Of a DNA stretch of 64,000 bases, positions 11,463-21,480 are shown piece after piece; position 1 is the stretch's first letter; every line of letters begins with the position of its first letter. Where the stretch lies: the NCBI RefSeq assembly GCF_017591425.1, contig NW_024466512.1, positions 19,285,001-19,349,000 of the forward strand. Reading direction: 5' to 3'. A model generated the notes under the pieces. It was not told the origin of the DNA, made no database searches, and saw only the letters and a list, made by a program, of their open reading frames with translations. Position numbers and translations under genes: made by a program. The DNA is from Ochotona curzoniae. Lineage: Eukaryota > Chordata > Mammalia > Lagomorpha > Ochotonidae.

Positions 11463-11589
11463 CCAGACACATTAGAAACCTTCATCATAATGTAAGGATA
11501 GTACAATTCTCCTTGGAGGCTGGCAATGGCTAATTGTATGAGTGTCGTGCACACCTGCTCCTCAGAGTGCTATAACTGGTTCTTCTCAT

Positions 11590-11800
11590 CCATTCATTCC
11601 TTTGTTGGAGTCAGTCAACAAACCTTGGCATAGCATTTTCTCTCTACCAGTCATAGGGCTAGGTGCCAAGGCAAGATACTTGTGTTTCTATGCCCTGAAG
11701 CTCAAATCCAGTGGAGAAGACAGATCCTCATGAATATTAACTGGAATAACTGTGAGATTAAACTGTGAGTGTGGCATGTAATAGGAGAGGCCGCCTAGCT
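11590..11800 (-). repeat. L2 LINE 3'-end fragment, minus strand
   Basis: The segment reads as the reverse complement of the L2 end: ttcattcctttgttggagtc, then agtcatagggctaggtgcca, tgccctgaagctcaaatcca and gtggagaagacagatcctca. The consensus order is attcattcaacaaatattta, gtgccaggcactgtgct, ccctgccctcatggagct, tagtgggggagacagac. Confidence 0.65.
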
Positions 11801-12467
11801 GGGGAGGGCGGACACACGAAGCAGAGCACAGCTCCAGGGTCTCTCTCACAACCTTGCCAGAATTCTCCTGGGAAGGGAAGCAACAAGTCAGAAAGATATG
11901 TGAGGATTTATTATGGGAACCAACACAGTGCATAGGAGGGCTGAGGAGTCCCACATTTGCCTTCCACGAGATGGAGAACCAGAGAGACATGTGGAGTTGT
12001 TTAGTCCCCACCTGATGGCCTGAACCCCAGGAGAGTCAATGTTACAAGTCCTGAAGTCCAAACACTTTAAGGTCAGGGGGGTTGTGACGTCTGAGGAGAG
12101 AGGTGAGTGTGTACTCCAGGTGGAAAGAGAGGAGGGCCACTGTCCCTCTGCCTTTTTGTTTTCTCCAGGCCCCGAGTAAGCTTGATGACACCTTAATCAA
12201 GGGCAGATCTTCAACTAGTCCAATGGGTCAAGTGCTGCTCCTTTCAAAAATACCCAGAAATGCATATCAGCTATCTGGACACCTTAGTTTAGTCCAGTGG
12301 ACATATAAAATTAGTACTGCAGTTTCCATTATGAGGTAGTCTGTGCTAAGTAGACAGATTTACCCAAGTTATCTATGTTCCTTTGCTGTAGGACTTTACC
12401 GACTTTAGTATGCTCCTGTGTGACCATAGAACATTGCACAGGGTCATGATGCATAGAAATAGCAGCT
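11801..12467. other. Unique sequence, no gene seen
   Basis: No repeat or gene is recognised. Frames of up to 107 codons on the minus strand run back into the L2 fragment. Confidence 0.45.
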
Positions 12468-12816
12468 AAGAATTGCCATCTGGAGCCAGCATCAGGAAAC
12501 AGTGTTAAGTTGTTGCCTGTAATGGCAGCATCCTATTTGGGCTCCAGTTCATGTCCTGGTTGCTCTATTTCTGATCCAGCAGGGAGCAGAAGACAGTCCT
12601 TGGTTTCTGAGTCCTTGGGTCCCTGCCACCTGCATGGGAGACTCAGAAGAAACTATTGGCTCCTGGCTTCAGCTAGTCCCAGACCTGGACATGGCAAATA
12701 TTTGGAGAATGAGCCAGCAGATGGAAGATCCATCTTGCTTTGTGTCTCTCCCTCTGCCTCTATTACTCTGTCTTCCAAATAAATAAATCTTAAAAAAAAA
12801 AAAAGAATTCCCATCT
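12468..12816 (+). repeat. CSINE with 14-bp target-site duplication
   Basis: The SINE body occupies about 12482-12802 and ends in a 13-A tail after ccaaataaataaatctt. It is flanked by aagaattgccatct at 12468-12481 and aagaattcccatct at 12803-12816, a 14-bp target-site duplication with one mismatch. Internal blocks include gggagactcagaagaaacta, ctcctggcttcagctagtcc and gaatgagccagcagatggaa. The single mismatch suggests moderate age. Confidence 0.93.
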
Positions 12817-12934
12817 TAAACTACTTCTACCACTAGCTTAGAATTATGCAGCTCCTGAAAGCATCCTTCTTTACTCCTTTGGGAAGCTAGGAATTGAGAA
12901 TTGAAACAAATGTACTATAATCCAAGGACAATTG

Positions 12935-13085
12935 CTTTTGTCCTTGGCTACACATTAGAATCTCTAGGGAAATTTTGAAAATGTACTGATGTCCAGATTC
13001 CACCGCTGAAGGTGCCAGGACTCGAGGCATGGGATGGGACATTGTTTCTGTAATATGCTATGGGTGGTTAGAATATATATCTAGG
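12935..13085 (+). repeat. MER5-type hAT DNA transposon remnant
   Basis: The ggctacacattagaatctct block, followed by agggaaattttgaaaatgta and ctgatgtccagattccacc, matches the plan of MER5-family MITEs (ggctgcacattagaatcacc, gggagctttaaaaa, tgatgcccaggccccacc). The far end is eroded. Subfamily is not determined. Confidence 0.65.
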
Positions 13086-14869
13086 GCTAACAGCCTGATT
13101 ACTGAATGGGTCTGTTATGACTAGCCTCAACTGTGAAGATGCAACTACTTAAATAAAAATGCCTTCACCCTTCACACAAAAGACCAGGACTAGACCCTCT
13201 GAGGCCATTGTGGAGGCCCTCCCTATAAAATGCTCAGAAACTAGAGCTCCTTCCAGTTTGCAGCCCTAGCATCCCTAGAGTCTGTATCACATCCTGATAA
13301 CCCAAGGTGGCAGTTAAAGCTCCATCCATAACATCTCTATTCTCCAGGCAGCAAGAAAGGGGAAAGCAAAAAGAAAGGGCAAAGGGCATGTGCTGTCATT
13401 TTTAAGGGATATACTTCCCAGCCAATCAAGGACAATTCTACACATCTCACTGAGTAGAAATCTAGTCTCATGGTCATACAGCCACAAGAAGGCTGGTGGT
13501 CATGTGCCCAGACAAAAATATGATGTGCTATAGAAGGCAGGAAAATATACAGTGGGAACAACCAGTACCTCAGCCACAGCACCGTGAGGAAAGTGAGCAG
13601 TGTGTGCACACCTGCCAGGCATCCTCACAGGCTACAGGTAATCGTGAAGACGCCAAACCAGTTTTGAAAAGAGTGACAAAAGGGAGTCCTCACCTATCAC
13701 AAAGAATTCCCCAAGGAAAATCATTCCTTGGACCTCAAGTCAAAACCCCACCCAGAGAGACTGTGTAATGGCTCAGAGGTGGCCGAGAAGGACTCACAAC
13801 ATAAAGTGGCTGCACATAAAATCTGATGTCATGCTTGCCTGATAGAGAGATGAGAGGGTGATATTCTGCCTGGAGCCAAGGGCACCCAGTGCCCTGCTGG
13901 AATGTGAGAAAGACGCAGCTCTTGCCTACTGTCCTGAGGTGTGGGGCTGCAGGAAAGCCATCCTGATGCTGAGTGCTTTCTGTGTCTCTTCCTCTGGGCC
14001 AAGGTGATGCCCTGCACAGGTGTCTGGAAGGAAAAACCCGGACAAATTCTGGTGTTACTGAGGATCTGGGCACCTTCTACACCTTTGTGTTGATGGAGAT
14101 GATGAGTCATGAGTGTTATGAGGCTTCGAGAAGGATCTCCTGCAGGGTGAGGGGAGCCTGGGAGCCCTCTGCTCCTCTCTGTTAAACTGCATATGTTTGC
14201 TTTTCCCCAGCACAGTGACTCTCCTGGCACAGATGGTGTCCAGGAGGAATCCTTAGCCAGGTTCAATACCTGTCACTGGGCAGTCTACTTCTATCCATCC
14301 ACCCACAGAGGGCCTGAATGTTGTTGCAGATGGATGACACCCAGCACCTGTGCTTGACCTTGAACGGACGTGAAGGTCACAGAGGGGATAAGAGGTGGAA
14401 AAGACATCCTGGTTCTGAGAGTTTCCATGCTGCAGGAGAGACAGAAGTATTCCCCACATGCCTCCTAATGACAATTAAATTACTGCCAAGGACATTTGCC
14501 AGCTGTCTTGAGAAGGGTTCCCAGAAATGGACATGTGACACTGCTGCTTACATCTGTGAGATAAATGCAGTGGCTTAGAGCTGTGCCAGCTGGGCTGAGG
14601 CAGCGGGTGGGATGGTTGGTCCCAGAGGTCTCCACCAACTCCCTGCACTGTGGCTGCTTGTGAGTGCATGTGTGAGCTTGTAGCTCACACCAGCCTGTGG
14701 TCAGCATGGCACACCCTAGTTCTCCCCCTACCTCCTGTCCAGGTACCCTCCTTGCCTAGTGCCTGGCACCTCCTGCCTCCCTCCCCTGCCTCTCCTTGTC
14801 TCTTCCCTAGAGTCCAAGTAGGACCCTTGGGTGCCCTCCTGCTCCAGATATAGTCACCTAATAGGCCTT
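13086..14869. other. Unique sequence, no gene seen
   Basis: About 1.8 kb without a named repeat. The 145- and 112-codon minus-strand frames at 13829-14266 and 13735-14073 overlap each other and a plus-strand frame. I see no protein domain in any of them. The GC content is slightly higher near 14640-14850. Confidence 0.45.
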
Positions 14870-15175
14870 TTAAACTGAAAAATAAGAATTAGACATAAAT
14901 TATGATGTGCAATGTACATCTCGATATATGCATACATTGCAGAATGGCTGAATCAAGCTCATTAACATATGCATTACAATGGTACTTTTGTGTTGAGAAT
15001 ATTTAAAATCTATTCTCAGCAAGTTTCAAGCAGACAATATATTAACTGTAGCCATTGTGCTATATAGTAGAATCCTCTAACTAAGTTCTCCTGCTGCCTA
15101 ATTGAAATGTTATGGCCTCTGATCAACATCTCCCTGTCACCAACACCCCCTTCACTTATATATAGAATCTAAAAC
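14870..15175 (-). mobile_element. Old L1 3'-end fragment, minus strand
   Basis: The plus strand shows the reverse complement of an old L1 3' untranslated region: ttgtgttgagaatatttaaa, atctattctcagcaagtttc, aatatattaactgtagccat, then a tgatcaacatctccctgtca block and accaacacccc. This order matches the commonly seen ttgtggtgagaacatttaag ... ttgaccaacatctcccc text of mammalian L1M ends. Confidence 0.7.
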
Positions 15176-15305
15176 ACTCAAATAATCAGATATGACCAGT
15201 GTGTAATGATAAACGGTGAGATCCCCTGCCAGAGACAATGCTTCCTGAGGTAAGGATAATGGCAGGAGGGGACTTGGGGGCTGGGTTGCAAAAGCCCAAG
15301 TTGTA

Positions 15306-15500
15306 GAACTGGCATGGTATTGCAGAGGGTTAAACTTAGGCTGGAATGAGAACAGCCATTTGAATCCCAACTGCTCCTCTTCTGATCCAGCTACTTATTA
15401 ATGTGCCTGGGAAAGCAACACAAGACAGCCTGAGTACTCAAACCCCTGCCACCAGTGAGACAGACCAGGATCAAACTCCGCTGGCTCTCCTGAACCTTCT
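15306..15500 (+). repeat. Partial, diverged CSINE
   Basis: A plus-strand C repeat head and centre: gcatggtattgcagagggtt, gaatcccaactgctcctctt, ctgatccagctacttattaa, tgcctgggaaagcaacacaa. The 3' half decays after about 15500 and there is no A tail, so it is truncated or broken. Confidence 0.7.
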
Positions 15501-15929
15501 TGCCTCTTTCACTTTGGGAAATAATGAACAAGGTGGGATCATTTTGCTCCTACTTTCTCCCCAGATTTGGTGCTGGTTTGGTCCTTCCCTGAGTGATTTT
15601 TAAGAAAGCAACCTCAGAAGAGTAGAATGTACTTCCCCGCCTCAGATTTTAGCAATGGAGTCATTTCTCCAGGAAACAATGATAATAAAAAATGGTCTCC
15701 AATTAGTCAAAAGCTGTTTCCATGAATAATTCAGGAGCCACCAAACTGGGACTCCTTACCTGTGTGTCGCAATACCCCTCCTCCACTACCACCCCTGCCT
15801 TGCTCCTGGGGTGTTTAATTTCCCAAAATAACTGCAGCTCTGTATAGTGAGGCCCCTGTACTCCATCACCTGGGAACACCAGTTAATATCCCTGCCAGTG
15901 CCTGCAGAACCCAACACTGGCCCAAGCAG

Positions 15930-16135
15930 TTTGTATGCCTCGCCTTGTTTGATGCTACTGCAAGTCTGCAAGTGAGGATCTGTTACTGCCCACAATTTAC
16001 AGATAAGGATGCAGAGTTCAGAGAGGGTGAGAGATCTGCCCAAATCACCCAACAGAAAGTGACAGAGTTAAGATAGAAACCCAGGAGAAGTGAGAGCCAG
16101 GCCCGCCTGGTACGATGCTCTGCCACTGATGTCTA
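15930..16135 (-). repeat. MIR SINE, minus strand
   Basis: A well-preserved reverse-complement MIR core: cacaatttacagataaggat, gcagagttcagagagggtga, gagatctgcccaaatcaccc, agaaagtgacagagttaaga and gaaacccaggagaagtgag. These match ccattttacagatgagg, ctcagagaggttaag, ttgcccaaggtcac, agtggcagagctggga and aacccaggtctgtctg. Confidence 0.85.
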
Positions 16136-17514
16136 CTTACAGAGAGAACAAAGGTTGCTGTCTGGCTGCACTGCTCACAACCCCTATTCTCATCTGAAGA
16201 ACAGACTGACTGTTCTGGTTCACTCCAGTGCTTTGCACAGAACTGCTCCATTTCCTGGATGTGACTGGATTCCTACCGTTTATAGACTCTGCTTAAGACC
16301 TCTTGGGTGGATGGAAACCTGGCAGACCTCAAATTTCTGAAGTCTTCTGGCTTCTGAGATACTTTATTTCAAGTCTGGCTCCTTGGAGGAAACCTCTATG
16401 TGTAGGTTAAAGCAGTCCTAGTGTCCACACCTGTTCCCTCACCTTTCTGTCACCCTCACAACTTACATCCCGTTGTAAGCCACAAGAGGCATGGGAAGCA
16501 CAAGCCTTCAAATAAGACTTTGAGCTCTCTGACCTACAAAGTTCATATCTGTGTCTCTCTGCTTCATTACTTTCTCCTGGTGAATGGGTGTGGGTCCCTC
16601 ACCACCATCACTATAGCTTGGGCAGGGGCAGGGAGGAAGTGAGGCCCCCAGGTGGGATCCAAAGGCTAGAGACCAAACAGTGGGAGAAGCAGGGCAGCAC
16701 ACCTGACTCTGCCTGAGTGCATCACAAAACAGCTTCGTCAGCTCCAAAGCAGAGGTAGCCAGCAGACTACTGGCATCCTCTCCAGCTTCTTCCTTAGGGA
16801 CAGAGCTCAGAGATTTATTCCAACGTCCTGTCTCCAAGAATCAAGACTGCATTTCCTGGCTTCCCTGAGCAGTCAGGTTCTGACCACATGAAATACAAGC
16901 AGAGGGATGATGGGAAGTTTCCAGTAAGTCTTCTATTAAAAAGAGGGGGTGGGAGCAAATTCGCCTCTTCCTTCCCTGCTCCCTCTCTGCTGCTAGGTAT
17001 TCCGATATGACTACAGTCGAGGGCCAGAAACGCTGCCAAACTAGCAGTGAGGTCTGTGAGCCCCTACTCTTGCTCATGAGTTGTCCTGCTGGCACCTGCC
17101 AGCCCTTGCCAAAGGTCAGATATCCTTGGAAGACAGAGAAAAGGGGAGCTGGGTGGTTCTCTCCAAGATTCACCTCTGGCAGCTCAGAGCAGGACCCAAA
17201 GGAAAAAGACAGATCTGGAGAAGCATAGGCACTAATTTACAGGTGTCTGGTATAGCTGTCAGTGACTCCTGAAGAATACTACAGTCCAGGGCCAAGAAGG
17301 AGATGAGGTGACTCTAGCTATGGTGCTGAGTGTGGGGGCTCAGCCACTGAGGACTCCAGCAAATCTTTCTCCCACTTTCCCCTTCAGCAGAATCCAAAAG
17401 CTGCTGACATTTCTACTACCCATTCCCTACCCTAAAACCACTTCAGCAACCCCACCAAAGACCCTTGGACCAATTCGTATGAGAGCATTATTCATATTTG
17501 TTGTTGTTTTCAAC
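16136..17514. other. Unique sequence with one unnamed ancient repeat-like segment
   Basis: Between about 16835 and 17030 the text actgcatttcctggcttccc, then gaccacatgaaatacaagca, looks like a widespread mammalian repeat (acatttcccagcctccctt ... ggccatgtgac). I cannot name its family. The rest is unremarkable and the 110-codon minus-strand frame at 16841-17173 overlaps other frames, so no gene is supported. Confidence 0.4.
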
Positions 17515-17915
17515 TGTTTTACTGTAGTAGAATGAATGTAAGATAAAATTATCTTATACATTTTTTAAGTATATGGTCCAGGAGCACAGCAATGTTTTTG
17601 TGTAACCATCATCACTATCCATCTCCAGAAATTTATCATCCTCCCCAACTAAAATTCTGCTCTCTCATTAAGCACTCTCTGCTCATTCCCTCCTCTCCAC
17701 TGTCCCTGGCAGCCACCCTACTACTCTGTCTCGATGAGTTTGACCACACTTGCTATCTCAGGTTGAGGGGTTAGTCTTGTTTCACAGACTGCAGCCTTTA
17801 AGGTTCAGCCAGGTCACAATAAGTGTCAGAAGTCCACTATTTTTAAGGCTGATAACAGTTCACCATCTGGTAGACCCTATTCTGTTTGCATATTCCTTCA
17901 TTAGCAGACACTGGT
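17515..17915 (-). mobile_element. Old L1 3' region, minus strand, first part
   Basis: Reverse complement of an L1M 3' end: tgtgtaaccatcatcactat, ccatctccagaaatttatca, ctggcagccaccctactact, gtctcgatgagtttgaccac, a ttcagccaggtcaca block and taaggctgataacagttcac. The element stops at the LTR that starts near 17916 and resumes near 18270, so the two parts were one insertion. Confidence 0.8.
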
Positions 17916-18250
17916 GTTGTGTCTTGGTCAGTGTAAGCTGCTCTAACAGAGCACCCCAGATTGGATTGGATGGATGATGAACATTAGTTTATTTCTGACA
18001 GTTTTGGAGGTCGGAAGTCAGGGTGCCAGCAGGATCAGGTTGTGGTGAAGCCCTCTTCTTATTGTGCCTTCACAGAATGGGAGCAAGGAGCTCTCTGGGA
18101 CCCCTTTCCTAAAGACACTTACTTACCCATTCCTGAGGACTCCGCCCTTTTCAGTTCCCAAAGATTCCACCTCCTGAGACCATCACATTGGGGTTAGGAT
18201 TTCAACCTATAACTCTAAGGCAGATCAAAACACTGCATCCATTTCAGGCT
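17916..18250 (-). mobile_element. MLT1/MST-type LTR (ERVL-MaLR solo LTR), minus strand
   Basis: The plus strand reads as the reverse complement of a MaLR LTR: gtcttggtcagtgtaagctg, ctctaacagagcacccc, agtttatttctgacagtttt, ggaggtcggaagtcagggtg, then gggagcaaggagctctctgg, and near the end ccatcacattggggttagga. Only the long terminal repeat is present, with no gag, pol or env remnant beside it. It lies inside an L1 copy, so it is younger than that L1. Assignment to MST rather than MLT1 is uncertain. Confidence 0.82.
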
Positions 18251-18500
18251 GTTTACACACATGATTAAGGCGTAAACATAGTGAACACACAGCTGCTTGA
18301 GTCTAACTTCAACTCTATTGGGTACCCTAGAAGTGGGATTGCTGAATTCTTTGATAATTCTCAAAACAATTGTTTCTTGGGGGGAGGGGGAGGGGGGATA
18401 TTTCCCAAATGGTTGGGATCTTTTTTTTTTTTTTGGAATGGTCTCACTATTTTATATTCCCAGCTTGCTTATTCTTTCATCACTGTTTCCAGGCTTTTTT
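18251..18500 (-). mobile_element. Old L1, minus strand, second part beyond the LTR
   Basis: After the LTR the L1 text resumes: cagctgcttgagtctaactt, caactctattgggtacccta, gaagtgggattgctgaattc, tttgataattctc. This continues the part ending near 17915 in correct consensus order (attcttttgggtatataccc, agaagtgggattgctggat). It includes the G-rich tract at 18379-18397 and a 14-T run at 18421-18434. The open frames of 84-110 codons here are not genes. Confidence 0.75.
18379..18397 (+). other. Candidate G-quadruplex motif
   Basis: Runs of 6, 5 and 6 G are separated by single A. The 6-G runs can each provide more than one short tract, so a quadruplex with one-base loops can form on the plus strand. 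A 14-T run lies 23 bases downstream. No function is implied by position, since the motif sits inside an L1 remnant. Confidence 0.6.
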
Positions 18501-18754
18501 GTGCCTACATGTTATCTCCTCAACCAGAAAACTAGTACCTCCAGTGCAAGGAGCATATCTCCATATGCTAATGATTTTGAAAATTATGGGGAAACTACGA
18601 AAGCAAAAATGTAAGTACATTAACAAAGATGCCAAGAACTTGTTCCTGGAGCTCAAGAAATCAAGATTTTTCAATCAAGAAAGAAAAGCTGATGATAAGT
18701 AAGCACTGTGAATAGGGCAAAAAAACAACATGCTAATTCCAACAGGCGAATTCG

Positions 18755-19130
18755 TGAAAGACAGCAGCTGAGTTGAGCCTGGAAGGGTGAAAAGAACATC
18801 CACCAGCAGCCCTGAGAAAGGGAACTCCAAATAAGGGAGCCAGCAAGAGCAAGGGCCTGGCTTGAGATGTGTTTGGGGAAGCCAGTCCCATGAATGCAGG
18901 GACAGTGGAGCTGAGATGATGAGATGGGTCAGGACCATGGAAGGAAGGCACTGTTGGTTGTCAATGTTATGTTTGGGCTTATTTCAGGAGGTACTGCAAA
19001 GCCACTCAAAGTTCTGGAGTAGGAGATGTCATTATTAGAGACTTATTTTAAGATAAAGTAACATCAGTGCAAAGGACGAATCAGGAAGGAAGAGAGGAAG
19101 TAAGAAACCGAGTTGAGAAGCCATGGCAAG
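18755..19130 (-). repeat. L2-like ancient repeat, minus strand
   Basis: Blocks such as cagcaagagcaagggcctgg, gggtcaggaccatggaagga, aatgttatgtttgggcttat, tgcaaagccactcaaagttc and ggagatgtcattattagaga follow a familiar ancient repeat (gatcatggagggccttg, ggactttatcctg, gggaagccactgaagg, gtgacatgatcag). I take it to be the L2 3' region in reverse but cannot exclude another old family. Confidence 0.5.
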
Positions 19131-20049
19131 TTCAACAGATACTATATTCTAAAGTGATGCTAAAGAGAAAGCAGGTCTGCATTTGGTACTGAGACAGGAG
19201 ACCACCCACGCTCATCTCCCAGTAGAAGGAAACCAGAGCATGCTGTTTTCTCATGCCCTTTGGTTTTACAGGGATACAGATTCTAGGTAAGAACCATTTG
19301 TTCTTTTTGACAAAGGATTTGGGGACCATCAGCTGGGATGGGGCTGTTATGGTGGATAAGGCAGAACACAGTCGCCCAGTGTAGGAAGAGATAGTAGGAG
19401 ACCAACATGGAATTTCCACTGGACTCCAATGTCTGGGAGCTACACAAGTCCCCACCCTCCTCCTTGAATGCTATTGAGGTAAGCAGCAGTCAGATGGGCA
19501 AGGGATGAAGACCAGGCAGATACAAAAACTCCCATGGCTTGCTGCTTTACAAAAGACCCCTATTCCTCCCAACAGCAAACTGAGTAAAGCAAAACTAAGA
19601 GAAAGCAAGCAATAGCTCAGTACAAGCACCATAAAGTCCATGTTCCCATTCGCCAGCATGTCAGCACTCCTGGAGTTAAAGATCTATTTCCAGTACAGGC
19701 AGAAGCTTTTCCACTGCCTTTTATCCTGTACTTGGAACAGACTCTACTTTAGGAGCCCACCATGTGTGACTCAGTATGTCAGAGGCATGCTAGTCAGGGA
19801 GGCAGATCCAGACCCCACATCTCTAAGCTGTGTGAACATGCCTGAGAATTGAGTTGGAAGGAAATGGTGCGGGATCAAGCGGCAGGACAAATGGCTGTTC
19901 CTGCAGGTCAGAGGGCTGTAGGCTTAGTTCCTTTTGCTAACATGCACAAGCTTCCCAATGAAGTAGCAATGCCCAAGGCTTGGTATGGCATGAATAAAGC
20001 TTCAGGAATCTGCTTCCCGTCTTGATTACCAAAACCAACCCCTCTGTTA
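19131..20049. other. Unique sequence, no gene seen
   Basis: No repeat or coding feature is recognised. The 107-codon minus-strand frame at 19132-19455 lacks known motifs. Confidence 0.45.
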
Positions 20050-20225
20050 TTAGTTCCTATAGCCCTTTGCTGCTCCCTCTATTGGGTGTATATTTATCAA
20101 ATTAGGTCCTCTCCTTAGACCATATCTTCCTGAGAACAGGAAGCTTTGGGGCTACCATGGTGCTTGACTGAGTTTTAGAGATATTCCACAAGGATTTGTT
20201 AAATGGAAACCTTCATCACAGCTGT
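20050..20225 (+). repeat. L2 LINE 3'-end fragment
   Basis: The L2 terminal order is visible: agccctttgctgctccctct, gtgtatatttatcaaattag, gaccatatcttcctgagaac, aggaagctttggggctacca, tggtgcttgactgagtttta, and a closing aaggatttgttaaatgg. This matches tagactgtaagctccatgag ... gcctggcacatagtagg ... tgaatgaat. Confidence 0.65.
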
Positions 20226-21287
20226 GGGCCACACAAAGTCCTGAAGCATGATTCCTGACTTCCATTCTGTTTGCTGTCAGCATATGGCTCCAGTTCCTCA
20301 GTGATCTGCCTTTAGTTAGAGCTGGAGGAGACTTGTGGCCTGCAGAAGGACCATGGCCTGCTTACCATTATCATCTCTGGCACCTACAGATTTGGAGAAG
20401 AGTGAAAATTCACAAGCCACAGGCAAGTATGGAAACCCAATTAGACACCGCCCCCCACCGCCTCACCTTTTGCCTCCCCATCCCTTAAGCTAGAGGTAAT
20501 GCACTGAGTTGGCCAGAGAACCCCATGACAGAATGATGGAAAAGTCCAATTTTCTAAAAGGCATCTCTGTCAGACTCTTTGTCTGAAATGCACACACCCT
20601 CACATGCACGCACAAACATTATTTTCAGCTGCAGTTACTCACAGAAGTCAGCAATGGAAAATAACACTCTTAGGAACTATGGGGGGAAGTGTTGCCTTAC
20701 AAAGAAGCTCAGTTTCTATTTTTCTCCTTCAAAAATCATCATCCTTCAGGTTTTAACAGCAACACACTTACTAAGGAATATATTTTGAGTTTTTCATTTG
20801 GGGAGCTATCAATCACTTCTTCAAGTCAGTCCTCAGTGCTGTCTTGTTTCTAAGGTGTCCAAGTCCACCCAGGAAGACAGTGTACACCGGAAGACCTTCC
20901 AGGTTTCCAGCCTACCTGTGAGGTTAACTAAGCAATGGTAGTCATGTAGCACACAACTCCCAAACGTCAGGGACATCTACCAGCAGGAATTTGTCACTCA
21001 TGGGTCTTCTGGTTGGCTGGGGAAACACTGCCCCAGGTGCTTCTCCTGCTCTTCCTCATCCTGAGGTCAGAGGCAGTTATGGTAAAAGCACAGAAGACAA
21101 GTCAATGTAAGCTTCAATGTGAAGCAGGTCTGCTATGCCCCATTGGTCAGGGCAAACCCAAGGGCCACATCCCATCTCAAAGAGTGGAGAAGTAGAATGG
21201 ACTTTTGTGAAAAGCTGCAAGGTGATATGTCACAAGAAGAGGACAGGGAGAGGTGACAGTCCCACAGCAATTGGACTATCTGCTCTT
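20226..21287. other. Unique sequence, no gene seen
   Basis: About 1 kb with no recognised repeat or gene. A pyrimidine-rich block (cgccccccaccgcctcacct) near 20450 is low-complexity. Confidence 0.45.
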
Positions 21288-21480
21288 CACCAAGCCCCAC
21301 ACTTGCTGAGTTTCTACTGTGTGCAAGGCATTATGGGATACCATGCCGAATTACATCTATTCTCCACCCTTGAGGAATTCACAATCCAATAAAGAAAACA
21401 AATGGGTCCATAAAGCACTGACATTCAAATATGAAGCAAAGATCTTGGGAATAGTGAGGGAATGACACATTCTTTCTGTA
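21288..21480 (-). repeat. L2 LINE fragment, minus strand
   Basis: Reverse-complement L2: tgctgagtttctactgtgtg, caaggcattatgggatacca, cacccttgaggaattcacaa, tccaataaagaaaacaaatg. The consensus is ttgagcgcctactatgtgcc, aggcactgtgct, gccctcaaggagctcacagt, ctagtgggggagacagac. A second short L2-like piece (ctgtggatgcaaagatgaat) occurs near 21718-21745. Confidence 0.65.

Noticed and set aside
17916..18250. Endogenous retrovirus with coding genes
   Set aside because: Only a solo LTR is present. No gag, pol or env-like sequence lies next to this or the other LTR-like copies at 39805, 42675 and 57950.
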